In this document: positions 17,789-26,304 of the stretch, piece by piece
Layout of the letters: each line of letters begins with the position of its first letter
How positions within the stretch are numbered: the first letter of the stretch is position 1
Assembly: GCA_017547525.1 (NCBI GenBank)
Contig: JAFYPL010000025.1
Coordinates: 1-64,000, forward strand
Reading direction: 5' to 3'
Source: Oscillospiraceae bacterium
GTDB lineage: Bacteria; Bacillota; Clostridia; Oscillospirales; Ruminococcaceae
Length of the DNA stretch: 64,000 nucleotides
Program-made: the position numbers and the translations under genes
Notes under the pieces: model-generated
The model's input: only the letters and a program-made list of their open reading frames with translations
Told to the model about the DNA's origin: nothing
Databases searched by the model: none

Positions 17789-18316
17789 ATGACCGACGCT
17801 ATTATTAACAGAAGAAGTATACGTAAATACACCGACAAACCTGTGACCGAAGAACAGGTAAAAGAACTGCTGCAGGCTGCAAGTCTGGCACCATCATGGA
17901 CAAACAGCCAGCCTTCACGATACTATGTGGCAATGGGCGATGCAAGGGATGCCGTAGCTGAAATGCTGCCATCATTCAACAAAACAAACGTAGAAAATGC
18001 CCCTGTGCTTATAGTGACAACAGTGGTAAAAGGTACATCCGGATACAAAAAAGACGGCAGTGTAAGCACTCACCTCGGTGACGGTTTTACACATTTTGAC
18101 AACGGCCTGCGGGTGGAAAACATCTGCCTGAAAGCTGTGGAAATGGGACTGGGCACACTTATTATGGGGCTTTATAAAGAAGCTGAAATAAGGGAATATT
18201 TCGAAATACCTGACAGTCAGGAAATCGTATGCGTACTGGCAGTAGGTTATCCTGAAATCCAGCCAGAAGCCAGACCAAGACTGGCACTGGATGAAATAGC
18301 AGTGTTTAAAAAATAA
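17789..18316 (+). CDS. nitroreductase family protein (second of two)
   Basis: 175 aa, the same FMN nitroreductase fold as its neighbour but clearly diverged. It starts NRRSIRKYTDKPV and has SWTNSQPSRYY in the active-site loop and GLGTLIMGLY before the FMN-phosphate region. A consensus-like ribosome binding site (AAGGGAAGG) precedes the ATG. It is separated from the first copy by a terminator, so it is transcribed on its own. The pair probably reflects an old duplication. Confidence 0.9.
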   Translation: MTDAIINRRSIRKYTDKPVTEEQVKELLQAASLAPSWTNSQPSRYYVAMGDARDAVAEMLPSFNKTNVENAPVLIVTTVVKGTSGYKKDGSVSTHLGDGFTHFDNGLRVENICLKAVEMGLGTLIMGLYKEAEIREYFEIPDSQEIVCVLAVGYPEIQPEARPRLALDEIAVFKK

Positions 18317-18354
18317 GCAATAGTATTCCGTATTAAAAACTTGGTTTTTACCGA

Positions 18355-18383
18355 AAGAAAGCTCCCCTTTATGGGGAGCTTTT
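18355..18383. terminator. bidirectional terminator
   Basis: Stem AAAGCTCCCC / GGGGAGCTTTT with a short TTTAT loop, an A-rich left flank and a T-run on the right. It lies between the second nitroreductase and the converging lipoprotein gene. Confidence 0.9.
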
Positions 18384-18386
18384 ATA

Positions 18387-19385
18387 TTATTTATGTATTG
18401 GGTTATCGTACAGCAATAATGTGCCGCCGATACGTGTGATAACAGGATTCTGAATAAGTGCGGCCTCAAATCTGCCTTCATATTTGCTTACATGTCCATT
18501 CTGATTTGCCAGATCTCGCATGAAACACCATCCGTCATCATATTCGTTATAAGCAAATTCATAGCCGATAATATCCACTATTTCTGTATCCGTATCATCA
18601 CTCCAGTATGGTACAGCGCCAAGTATAGTATATGTATTATCGTCATTTATGGATACAAATTTATGTATTTCTGTAAACTTAGTTTCTGCAGTTACAGCCT
18701 TAGGTGTCGCATTCTGACTGTAATTTGTTTTTACAATTCTGTTTTTATATTCTTCCTTTACTTCCAGCTGGAATGAATGATAGGCTCTTTCTGCTTCGCC
18801 AAAACCATTTCTTGTCACATGGAAGAATTCTTTTACTTCAAAATAATCCTGCCAGTTATCCATTGTAATAGCAACTTCACTGTAGGTAGCATCTTCAGTT
18901 TTTACATAGTCAGCACCGGTTGTAGTTATAATATGTGTAATACCATGGCGGGTCTCTATAGTATTTTCCTGGCTCAGGCCAGAGTCCTCCAGCCCCAGCA
19001 GTATACCATCGCCTTTGAAAGTATACGGTCCGCTCATACCGGCTGATGAAGTAAATGTGCCATCATCATTGAATGTTACTGTGGCCGGTTTTTCGTCAGT
19101 GATATTTACTACCGAAACCCACTGGCCTACAATCATTTTTTTACCATAATCTTCCCTTGCTTTTACCAGTGTGTCATAGCCGGAAACTGTGGTTTTTTCT
19201 TCTTCGGTCAGCGCATCATAGGCTGCTTCGGCAGCCGCGATAGCTTCCCCGCTGTCGGCAGTTACCGTGCCTATAGCTTTGATAAGGCTTTCGGTGTTCT
19301 TTACTGCTTCGCTTTTCCGGGCACCGCAGGCTGTCAGTGAAAATACCATTATCACCGCCAATAACAATGCTGTAAGTTTTTTCAT
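18387..19385 (-). CDS. lipoprotein of unknown function
   Basis: 332 aa. Signal peptide with lipobox (SLTACGA, Cys20). A helical Ala/Glu-rich stretch (about 25-85) of the type seen in predicted cell-surface proteins (AYDALTEEEKTTV) is followed by a lipocalin-like or 'GQWVSV...FNDDGTF' beta-rich domain, a layout common in Clostridial lipoproteins. No enzyme motif. Ribosome binding site GGAGGTG before the ATG. Monocistronic. Confidence 0.8.
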   Translation of the reverse strand: MKKLTALLLAVIMVFSLTACGARKSEAVKNTESLIKAIGTVTADSGEAIAAAEAAYDALTEEEKTTVSGYDTLVKAREDYGKKMIVGQWVSVVNITDEKPATVTFNDDGTFTSSAGMSGPYTFKGDGILLGLEDSGLSQENTIETRHGITHIITTTGADYVKTEDATYSEVAITMDNWQDYFEVKEFFHVTRNGFGEAERAYHSFQLEVKEEYKNRIVKTNYSQNATPKAVTAETKFTEIHKFVSINDDNTYTILGAVPYWSDDTDTEIVDIIGYEFAYNEYDDGWCFMRDLANQNGHVSKYEGRFEAALIQNPVITRIGGTLLLYDNPIHK

Positions 19386-19518
19386 AGTTCACCTCCAAGG
19401 AGATAATTTACTTTTCAGTATAGTTTTATTATACGACAATTTATAACAACACCACCATTGCTATTATATACTATTTTCTGATATAATTTTTATATAAAAT
19501 ATAAAAGAGGATAGATAC

Positions 19519-19932
19519 ATGGTAAAAGAACTGGTACACGACCCGCTGTTTCTGGCGATGAAAAGTGAAGCGGCTACAGCGGAAGATATTTCTGTAGGCA
19601 GAGACCTGCTGGAAACACTTATATACCATCAGGATGGCTGTGTAGGTATGGCCGCCAATATGATAGGGGTAAAAAAATGTATAATCGCATTTGACAACGA
19701 AGGCGAGTACATGGTTATGTACAACCCTGTTATACTGAAAAAAGACGGCCGGTATGACACTGAAGAAAGTTGCTTGTCCCTGCTGGGTGGACCAAGAAAA
19801 ACCAAGCGCTACAAAACTATCAAGGTTCAGTGGCAGAACGAAAAAATGCAGACCAGAATCAAAAATTTTACAGGTTTTACAGCACAGATTATCCAGCATG
19901 AAATCGACCACTGTAACGGTATACTGATATAA
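19519..19932 (+). CDS. peptide deformylase, short Clostridial type
   Basis: 137 aa. Motif 1 reads GMAANMIG (43-50), motif 2 ESCLS (metal Cys85) and motif 3 QHEIDH (His127, Glu128, His131). The metal ligands are all present. The position that is Gln in GxGxAAxQ of classical enzymes is Asn47 here. I recall the same short form with GMAANMIG in other Clostridia, so it is probably a subfamily trait. Classical enzymes remove formyl groups from nascent proteins. This one may be an accessory or specialised deformylase, since no fmt gene is adjacent. Confidence 0.85.
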   Translation: MVKELVHDPLFLAMKSEAATAEDISVGRDLLETLIYHQDGCVGMAANMIGVKKCIIAFDNEGEYMVMYNPVILKKDGRYDTEESCLSLLGGPRKTKRYKTIKVQWQNEKMQTRIKNFTGFTAQIIQHEIDHCNGILI

Positions 19933-19941
19933 AAGAACAAT

Positions 19942-19975
19942 ACTCCCGGCTGAAATCAGCCGGGAGTAATTTTTT
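19942..19975 (+). terminator. terminator after the deformylase
   Basis: Perfect stem ACTCCCGGCTGA / TCAGCCGGGAGT with a short AA loop, followed by AATTTTTT. It lies between converging def-like and livF genes. Confidence 0.9.
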
Positions 19976-19982
19976 ACTTAAA

Positions 19983-20693
19983 TCAACCACCAAGATATGC
20001 TTTTTTGATTTCATCACTGGCGGCCAGCTCTTTACCGGTACCGGTCAGTACCACACGGCCGCTTTCCAGAACGTATGCTCTGTCAGCGATGGACAGCGCC
20101 ATTTCTGCGTTCTGTTCAACCAACAGTATTGTAGTACCGCTTTTGTGCAGTTCTTTGATAAGGTCAAAAATCCGCTGTACCAGAATAGGTGCCAGACCCA
20201 TTGACGGTTCGTCAAGGATAAGCAGTTTAGGGTGACTCATCATAGCACGGCCCATAGCCAGCATCTGCTGTTCACCACCGGAAAGTGTGCCTGCAATCTG
20301 GTTTTTTCTTTCAGCCAGACGAGGGAAACGTGCGTAAATGTCTTCCAGATCTTTCTGGATATCACCGTCAGATGTGTATGCTCCCATTTCCAGATTTTCC
20401 TGTACAGTCATCTGCAGGAAAATTCTTCTGCCTTCAGGTACATGTGCCATACCTTTGGAAACCAGTTTATAAGATTCAGTTTTACCTATATCTTCGCCAC
20501 AGAACTCTATACTACCTGTTTTTGAACGGAGCAGGCCTGATATAGTTTTCAGCGTGGTGGATTTACCCGCACCATTGGCACCGATAAGGGATACTATCTC
20601 CCCTTCCTTTACCTCAAAAGAAACATCTTTAATGGCGTGGATTTTTCCGTAATATACATTGATATTATCTACTTTTAACATGTTGTTCCGCAT
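19983..20693 (-). CDS. livF: branched-chain amino acid ABC transporter ATPase LivF
   Basis: 236 aa from the ATG at 20693, six bases after an AAGGCGG site that overlaps the end of livG; the longer open frame is upstream noise. Walker A GANGAGKST, the ABC signature LSGGEQQ and Walker B LLILDEPS are present. The short 'LivF' form lacks the LivG insertion. It pairs with LivG to power import of Leu/Ile/Val or related amino acids. Last gene of the livJHMGF transcript. Confidence 0.95.
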   Translation of the reverse strand: MRNNMLKVDNINVYYGKIHAIKDVSFEVKEGEIVSLIGANGAGKSTTLKTISGLLRSKTGSIEFCGEDIGKTESYKLVSKGMAHVPEGRRIFLQMTVQENLEMGAYTSDGDIQKDLEDIYARFPRLAERKNQIAGTLSGGEQQMLAMGRAMMSHPKLLILDEPSMGLAPILVQRIFDLIKELHKSGTTILLVEQNAEMALSIADRAYVLESGRVVLTGTGKELAASDEIKKAYLGG

Positions 20694-20694
20694 A

Positions 20695-21528
20695 TTATTC
20701 CGCCTTTTTACCCAGGTAAGCTTCGATAACCTTAGGGTTGTTTTTGATTTCATCCGGTGTACCTTTGGCAATGATTCTGCCGTAGTTCAGTACACAGATA
20801 CCTTCGCAGATACCCATAACCAGATTCATATCATGCTCGATAAGCATAATTGCGATATTGAATTTATCGCGTATCCGGCGGATATTTTCCATAAGTTCTG
20901 CTGTTTCAGATGGGTTCATACCTGCAGCAGGCTCGTCCAGCAGCAGGATGCCTGGTTTTGTAGCCAGAGCACGTACAATTTCCAGACGACGCTGTGCACC
21001 GTAAGGCAGTGCGCCTGCCTGATGGTCTTTCAGATGTTCCATATTGAAAAACTTCAGCAGTTCAATAGCCTGTTCATCAGCTTCTTTTTCAGCTTTTGAA
21101 TAACCAAAGCCATGTGTGATGCTGGAAAGGAAACCTGTTTTCATATTTGCATGGAGACCGATTTTTACGTTATCCAGTACGCTCATATTTGAAAACAGAC
21201 GGATGTTCTGGAATGTACGGGCAATGCCCATTCTGTTTACCCGGTCAGGAGTAAGGCCTTTAGTATCGTAGCCATCCAGCAGAATAGTACCACGAGTAGG
21301 CTGGTATACATTGGTCAGCAGGTTAAATACTGTAGTTTTACCTGCGCCGTTAGGACCGATAAGACCACAGATTTCACTAGGTCCGATAGCAAAGTCGATA
21401 TCGTCTACCGCTTTAAGACCACCGAATTCAATACCAAGATGATGAGTTTCAAGAATAGGGCGTTTACCTACATCTCGCGAAGGTATAATCGCTTTTGGCG
21501 GTACAGGTACCATTACGCGTTCAGCCAT
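20695..21528 (-). CDS. livG: branched-chain amino acid ABC transporter ATPase LivG
   Basis: 277 aa from the ATG at 21528, ten bases after GAGGAGG and overlapping the livM stop by eight bases (translational coupling). Walker [10 protein letters not shown], an extended region after it with [12 protein letters not shown] typical of LivG, the signature-like [10 protein letters not shown] and Walker [12 protein letters not shown]. The N-terminus has about 25 extra residues before the ABC core. Confidence 0.94.
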   Translation of the reverse strand: MAERVMVPVPPKAIIPSRDVGKRPILETHHLGIEFGGLKAVDDIDFAIGPSEICGLIGPNGAGKTTVFNLLTNVYQPTRGTILLDGYDTKGLTPDRVNRMGIARTFQNIRLFSNMSVLDNVKIGLHANMKTGFLSSITHGFGYSKAEKEADEQAIELLKFFNMEHLKDHQAGALPYGAQRRLEIVRALATKPGILLLDEPAAGMNPSETAELMENIRRIRDKFNIAIMLIEHDMNLVMGICEGICVLNYGRIIAKGTPDEIKNNPKVIEAYLGKKAE

Positions 21529-22555
21529 TTTTTCTTGCCTCCTCTTCATCCAGTCTGTTCTGTCTTACCTGCATTGCTTTTTTAACCAGACGTTTTGGTT
21601 CCAGTTTGTAACGCAGCATCATAAATTTTTCACTGGTGCCCAGCAGCATCATAGTGATAAGTACCACTGCATAAATCAGCATGCGGTAGTCAGCCAGACC
21701 ACGGAGCATTTCTGGAAGTACGGTGATAAGTGTTGCAGAGATAACACTGCCACGGATGTTACCCATACCACCCAGAACTACCATAACCAGTATTTCGATA
21801 GATTTGTTATAGTCAAATGTGCCTGCAGACATAATGGAATAGTTATGACCATACAGTGCACCGGCTACACCTGCAAAGAATGCAGCCACCGCAAAAACCA
21901 TAAGTTTATAACGGTTGATATTGATACCTACTGCAGAAGCTGCAATAGCATTTTCCCTGATAGCCATAATAGCACGGCCATGGCGTGAATCCACCAGATT
22001 CATAACTACAAAGAGTGTGATAGCTACAGCCAATGCACCCCAGTTGAATGTAGAATCCTGTGGCATACCTTTCAGACCTGATGCACCACCTGTGAATTCC
22101 AGGTTGATAATAATACTACGGAGAATTTCACCGAAAGCCAGAGTTACAATGGCCAGATAGTCACCTTTCAGTCGCAGAACAGGTATACCTACCAGCAGAC
22201 CAAAAACAGCACCTGCAAGACCACCTACCAGCATAGCCAGCGGGAAACGGATAATTACCGGCAGCATTTCTTCAAACCGGATAGAGAAAAGACATGCTGC
22301 ATAGGCACCTACGGACATAAAGCCCGCATGACCAAGGGAAAGTTCACCCAGAAAACCGATAACAAGGTTCAGGGAAACTGTAAGAATAATGTTTATACAG
22401 ATAGGTACCAGCAGACTTTTCATATGTCTGGTAGCGTTACCTGTGGCAACCATTGTGGTAACAATTCCGAATGCCATAAGGCATAATGCAAAGGTCACAA
22501 GGTTGCTTCTTGTGGACTTTTTAAGCCCTTTGAATTTATTGAAAAAACTTTTCAT
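21521..22555 (-). CDS. livM: branched-chain amino acid ABC transporter permease LivM
   Basis: 344 aa from the ATG at 22555, after AAGAGGTG. About nine membrane helices. The family core VIGFLGELSLGHAGFMSVGAY is recognisable at residues ~65-85, and the cytoplasmic loop after GGASGLKGMP is characteristic. Together with LivH it forms the membrane channel. The livH stop lies 13 bases upstream. Confidence 0.93.
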   Translation of the reverse strand: MKSFFNKFKGLKKSTRSNLVTFALCLMAFGIVTTMVATGNATRHMKSLLVPICINIILTVSLNLVIGFLGELSLGHAGFMSVGAYAACLFSIRFEEMLPVIIRFPLAMLVGGLAGAVFGLLVGIPVLRLKGDYLAIVTLAFGEILRSIIINLEFTGGASGLKGMPQDSTFNWGALAVAITLFVVMNLVDSRHGRAIMAIRENAIAASAVGININRYKLMVFAVAAFFAGVAGALYGHNYSIMSAGTFDYNKSIEILVMVVLGGMGNIRGSVISATLITVLPEMLRGLADYRMLIYAVVLITMMLLGTSEKFMMLRYKLEPKRLVKKAMQVRQNRLDEEEARKNG

Positions 22556-22568
22556 AAAGCACCTCTTG

Positions 22569-23444
22569 TTAAACCTTTTCGTTGATTTTCTTGCCAAGCA
22601 GACCTGTTGGTTTGAACAGCAGAACGATAATCAGCACACCGAAAACGATAGCGTCAGAAAGTTCTGTGGAAATATAAGCTTTGGCCATATTTTCAATGAT
22701 ACCCAGCAGGATACCGCCAATCATAGCGCCAGGAATACTGCCGATACCGCCGAAAACAGCCGCAACGAAAGCTTTGATACCAGGCATGGAACCTGTGTAT
22801 GGACCGATAAAGCTGTATGTAAGGCCATAGAAAGAACCGGCTACACTGGCCAGGGCACTACCGATGGCAAAAGTGATAGTAATAGTTCTGTTTACGCTGA
22901 TCCCCATCAGTTCTGCAGCCTGTCTGTCTTCAGAAACAGCACGCATAGCTTTACCCATACGGGTTTTGTTAATGAACAGTGTCAGGGCAATCATGATAGC
23001 AACTGTAACAGCCAGTGTTACGATACTTTCGCCTTTGATAGTAAGTTCGCCTATCTGTACAGGTGCTACCTGAATAAATTTAGGAAAAGCTTTCTGGTTT
23101 GTACCGAAAATCAGCTGTGCAAGGCTCTGCAAGAAGTAGCTCACGCCGATAGCTGTGATCAGTACGGAAAGAGGAGGTGCACTTCTCAGAGGTTTGTATG
23201 CTATCTTTTCCACCAACACGCCTACTGCGACACATACCACAATACTGAGCAACACACCCAGAATCATAGGCAGCCCCAGATTGTTGATGAAAACTATAGA
23301 TGCAAAAGCACCTACCATAATAATGTCGCCATGTGCGAAGTTGAGCATTTTTGCAATGCCATATACCATTGTATAGCCCAGTGCTATCAGGGCATATATA
23401 CTGCCAAGGCTCAGTCCGCTGATAAGGTTGGAAAGGAAGTTCAT
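22569..23444 (-). CDS. livH: branched-chain amino acid ABC transporter permease LivH
   Basis: 291 aa with about eight helices. The LivH signatures are GLSLGSIYALIALGYTMVYG at the N-terminus and LNFAHGDI just after. It starts after a GGAGTG site. A hairpin between livJ and livH (23470-23505) would lower expression of this and the following genes relative to the binding protein. Confidence 0.94.
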   Translation of the reverse strand: MNFLSNLISGLSLGSIYALIALGYTMVYGIAKMLNFAHGDIIMVGAFASIVFINNLGLPMILGVLLSIVVCVAVGVLVEKIAYKPLRSAPPLSVLITAIGVSYFLQSLAQLIFGTNQKAFPKFIQVAPVQIGELTIKGESIVTLAVTVAIMIALTLFINKTRMGKAMRAVSEDRQAAELMGISVNRTITITFAIGSALASVAGSFYGLTYSFIGPYTGSMPGIKAFVAAVFGGIGSIPGAMIGGILLGIIENMAKAYISTELSDAIVFGVLIIVLLFKPTGLLGKKINEKV

Positions 23445-23469
23445 AAATTACACTCCGGTTAAAAATTTT

Positions 23470-23505
23470 ACAGCCCGGGCGGAAGATTTCCACCCGGTGT
23501 GCTGT
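23470..23505 (-). terminator. hairpin between livJ and livH (partial terminator)
   Basis: Minus-strand stem ACAGC ... CCGGGTGGAA / TTCCGCCCGG ... GCTGT, followed by AAAATTTTT. Position inside the operon suggests attenuation, giving more substrate-binding protein than permease. Confidence 0.7.
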
Positions 23506-23540
23506 AATATAATAGTTTTTTATTTTTTAATTAATATACA

Positions 23541-24701
23541 TCACTGATATGCAACGTATGCGCCGTCTTTAATAACAACAGCTGATGCGTTTTTGTCTGG
23601 TTCGCCGTTTGCATCCCATGTCATAGTACCTGTTGTACCTACAACTTCGATTTCTGTCATAGCTTTAACCATTGCTTCGTTGAAACCTTCGTCGCCTGGG
23701 TTGAGGCCAGCTTTTTCAAATGCTGCTACCAGAGCGTATACTGCGTCGTATGCGTCTGCTGCGAACTGGTCAGGTGTAGCGCCGTATTTAGCTGTGTAAG
23801 ATTTTGTGAAGGAAGCAGTTGGTTCTGTTGTGCTGTCAGCTGCGAATGGAGTCAGCAGCATAACGCCTTCTGTAAGTGCTACGTTTTCTGCACCGATTTT
23901 TTCAAGGATACCGTCAAGACCGTCACAACCAAAGAATGTTACGTCCAGACCCATGGATGAAGCCTGTGTGATTACGTATGCAGCTTCCTGTGCGTAAAGT
24001 GGGAGGAAGAGCAGGTCTGCGCCGGAATTTTTAACTGCCTGCAGCTGTACGGAGAAGTCTGTGTTGGACTGGTCTGTAAATGCTTCAACTGTTACGATTT
24101 CCAGACCGTTAACTGCTGCCTGTTTTTCAAAGCTTTCTTTAAGACCATTGGAGTAGTCGTTGGATTTTTCGTAAAGAACAGCAACTTTTGTACCTACGTT
24201 GTTGTCTTTGATAAAGTCTGCAGCGTAGAGACCCTGGTTGGAGTCTTCAAAACAAACGCGGAAGCAGTTGTCGTACTGTGTGCATTCCAGCTGGCTGCCG
24301 GAAGGTGTGAGCATCAGAAGACCGTCTTTTTTAACTTCTTCTGTAACTGCGATACATGCGCCAGATGTTGTGCCGCCGAGGGAAACATGCATACCGTCGT
24401 CCATCAGTGTAGCGTAAGCCTGAACTGCCTGCTGTGGGTCAGCCTGATCGTCTTCAACTACAACTTTAACTGTGTAACCGTTTGTGCCACCTTTGGCATT
24501 GATTTCTTCCATAGCCAGTGTAGCGCCATTTTTAACGGATGTGCCGTATGTAGCATAGTCGCCTGTAAGTGGGCCTGAGCCGCCGATAAACAATACTTTT
24601 TCGCCGTCGTCTGTTGTCTGTTCGCCTGAGCCGCCGCCACATGCGGTGAATGTGCTCAGCATCATGACTGCTGCTAAAAGAACACTAAGTAATTTTTTCA
24701 T
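23541..24701 (-). CDS. livJ: branched-chain amino acid ABC transporter substrate-binding lipoprotein
   Basis: 386 aa. Lipobox (TFTACGG, Cys21) followed by a Gly-rich linker and a type I periplasmic-binding fold: FIGGSGPLTGDYATYG at the start of the mature domain, then the LIV-BP pattern GGTTSGACIAVTEE. It captures amino acids outside the cell for LivHM. Branched-chain specificity is the family default; other amino acids or small amides are possible. The leader up to 24774 holds an AAACGG/CCGTTT hairpin but no promoter I can call with confidence. Confidence 0.92.
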   Translation of the reverse strand: MKKLLSVLLAAVMMLSTFTACGGGSGEQTTDDGEKVLFIGGSGPLTGDYATYGTSVKNGATLAMEEINAKGGTNGYTVKVVVEDDQADPQQAVQAYATLMDDGMHVSLGGTTSGACIAVTEEVKKDGLLMLTPSGSQLECTQYDNCFRVCFEDSNQGLYAADFIKDNNVGTKVAVLYEKSNDYSNGLKESFEKQAAVNGLEIVTVEAFTDQSNTDFSVQLQAVKNSGADLLFLPLYAQEAAYVITQASSMGLDVTFFGCDGLDGILEKIGAENVALTEGVMLLTPFAADSTTEPTASFTKSYTAKYGATPDQFAADAYDAVYALVAAFEKAGLNPGDEGFNEAMVKAMTEIEVVGTTGTMTWDANGEPDKNASAVVIKDGAYVAYQ

Positions 24702-24774
24702 AATCTGTACCTCTTTTATTTTTTATTTTTTTATACGATTTATTTAAACGGTTTCCCGTTTGTTACAAATAAAT

Positions 24775-24803
24775 TGCGGCCATGCCCAAAGAGCACAGCC
24801 GCA
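24775..24803 (-). terminator. hairpin after the small Cys-containing membrane protein
   Basis: Minus-strand TGCGGC-t-GTGC / GCAT-g-GCCGCA with a TCTTTGG loop, followed by ATTTATTTGT. It separates the small gene from livJ, though partial readthrough into liv is possible. Confidence 0.7.
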
Positions 24804-24822
24804 TTCAAGCATATAAGCTAAA

Positions 24823-25074
24823 TTACGATAAACATACCCCTTTGGCACCTATTCTATTGTCACGGATAATTCGAATAATAGCAATAATAGCAATGCTAAT
24901 AATGACGCTAATAATAGCGCCGCCGATAATAATAGATGTTAGGGCTAAAAGAAAAGCGCATACCGCACTGATTGCAGCATGCACATTAACAACATTATTT
25001 GCACAGGAAGAACTACCGCACTGATAAGCGCAGTTTTCAGTATAATTATGAGTAGCATTAAACATAGTAGTCAT
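24823..25074 (-). CDS. small Cys-containing membrane protein, unknown
   Basis: 83 aa. A polar N-terminal 25-30 residues holds three Cys (NCAYQCGSSSC) and several Asn/Thr. A long hydrophobic Ile/Ala-rich segment follows, about 33-68, perhaps one bent or two packed helices, then a short basic tail and a last Cys near the C-terminus. It has a strong ribosome binding site (AAAGGGAG, 9 bases before ATG), a consensus promoter (25106-25134) and its own terminator. These signals argue that it is real although I recognise no family. Possible roles are a bacteriocin-like peptide, a spore or envelope protein, or a small regulator of a membrane complex; none is supported further. Confidence 0.7.
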   Translation of the reverse strand: MTTMFNATHNYTENCAYQCGSSSCANNVVNVHAAISAVCAFLLALTSIIIGGAIISVIISIAIIAIIRIIRDNRIGAKGVCLS

Positions 25075-25105
25075 AATCTGTTCTCCCTTTCTCTAGTATG
25101 TCTGC

Positions 25106-25134
25106 ATTATATTCCCATAATTTCAATTTGTCAA
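25106..25134 (-). promoter_or_regulatory. consensus sigma-A promoter of the small membrane protein
   Basis: Minus-strand TTGACA (25129-25134), 17-base spacer, TATAAT (25106-25111). All 12 hexamer positions match consensus. Confidence 0.9.
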
Positions 25135-25441
25135 CAAAATAACCACTTTGTAAACAATTATTGTAAATTACTACAAAATTCCGCTAAAAATAACGTATTT
25201 TTTTACAATTTGCACAAAGTGCCCTGTTTTACTATACAATTGTATTTTAATCGCATACATGTAGTGTCCGGCACTATAAATGTGTATATGCGGTAAAAAC
25301 AAAAACAGCCTTGTCTAAAGAAAACTATAGCTGTGTATTTATATACAGTTTTTCATTGTATATACACTACGCTACATACTATGATTTTAAATAAAGAGAC
25401 CTGTATCCACATAATACTGCACAGAAAACATATCACAAAAA
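25135..25441. other. gene-free AT-rich stretch
   Basis: About 300 bases with no open frame that has a ribosome binding site. It contains AT-rich partial inverted repeats such as GTGTAT...ATACAC (about 25333-25368). I see no tRNA, known RNA or mobile-element feature. Confidence 0.5.
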
Positions 25442-25474
25442 ACAGGGTTTTAACGCAAAGCATTAACCCCCTGT
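25442..25474 (-). terminator. terminator of the anchored protein gene
   Basis: Minus-strand ACAGGGGGTTAATG ... CGTTAAAACCCTGT hairpin followed by TTTTTTG. It resembles the hairpin at 26246-26281 in sequence, not just in shape. Confidence 0.85.
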
Positions 25475-25520
25475 AAAATAATCAAATTAAACTTTTACAC
25501 TGCAATATTACTGGTTAATC

Positions 25521-26096
25521 TTAATAACAGTAATAGTATGCATCCAACTCTACATATGTACCCTGAATGTATCCATCTACTGTCATATAAATCAAAATTT
25601 CGTCGTCATAAGTAGTGTGAAGCATAAGGGAATCGCTGTCAGTTGAAAAACCTCCCACAATTTCAGGCACTTTATTCCACTCAATTGTATATAAAAATCC
25701 GTCTACTTGATAGTTATATTCTTCCAGAGTGATTTTACCTTTATATGTTTTACCCCGTTTGTGCATTGATATTTTACCTTTATCAAAATCAACCTTGAAG
25801 TAGCAGTCTTTCAGCATTTCTGAATTATTGCCATTTAATGACTCACCATAGGCTTCCAGATTGAAATCATAAATCACATATTTTCTGCCACTGGTACCAG
25901 AAAACAACAGGAAACACAGTCCCAGAACAGCGATAACAATCAAAGGAAGAATTTTCTTTAACTTTGTTTTATTTGGTCCCGGTGCAGCTGAATATTCTGG
26001 ACGCATATATGCATCGCCGTTTTGTGCTAAAACATCTTCCAGTGCTGGCAGGTTGTTGTCCGCATATTCGGTAAATACTACATCTTTATTTTCCAT
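25521..26096 (-). CDS. membrane-anchored protein of unknown function
   Basis: 191 aa from the ATG at 26096, right after CAGGAGGG; the longer frame runs back through the promoter. Layout: about 50 acidic or polar cytoplasmic residues, a Lys-rich stop (KTKLKKIL), one transmembrane helix (about 53-68), and an extracytoplasmic beta-rich domain of about 120 residues with many Tyr. No signal peptide or enzyme motif. Monocistronic with its own promoter and terminator. Confidence 0.75.
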   Translation of the reverse strand: MENKDVVFTEYADNNLPALEDVLAQNGDAYMRPEYSAAPGPNKTKLKKILPLIVIAVLGLCFLLFSGTSGRKYVIYDFNLEAYGESLNGNNSEMLKDCYFKVDFDKGKISMHKRGKTYKGKITLEEYNYQVDGFLYTIEWNKVPEIVGGFSTDSDSLMLHTTYDDEILIYMTVDGYIQGTYVELDAYYYCY

Positions 26097-26136
26097 ATTT
26101 CCCTCCTGATCAGGCGCAAGCGCTTGTTTTGATTTT

Positions 26137-26227
26137 ATTTTAATAAATATGTCCATCAACGTCAATAGAGATTAAATATCTTCAATACATTGTGGACAAA
26201 TTGTGGACAAAAAACAATGTGGACAAA
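26137..26227 (-). promoter_or_regulatory. promoter of the anchored protein gene with three upstream TGTGGACAAA repeats
   Basis: Minus-strand TTGACG (26160-26165), 17 bases, TAAAAT (26137-26142). Upstream of it, TGTGGACAAA occurs three times in the same orientation at 26191, 26202 and 26218. A CAAGCGCTTG palindrome lies between promoter and ribosome binding site (26117-26126). The repeats differ by one base from the DnaA box complement TGTGGATAA. Confidence 0.6.
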
Positions 26228-26245
26228 CTTTGCGCAATAAAAAAT

Positions 26246-26281
26246 ACAGAGTTTTTAATGCAAAAACATTAAAAACCCTGT
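26246..26281 (-). terminator. terminator of the GGGtGRT operon
   Basis: Minus-strand ACAGGGTTTTTAATG, loop, CATTAAAAACTCTGT, then ATTTTTTATT. Located 24 bases past the stop codon. Confidence 0.85.
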
Positions 26282-26304
26282 AAAAATGTTTATTTAACTG
26301 TCAA

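Noticed and set aside
25135..25441. Possible regulatory RNA in the 25.1-25.4 kb gap
   Set aside because: Only loose AT-rich inverted repeats; no T-box, riboswitch core or tRNA-like fold was recognised.
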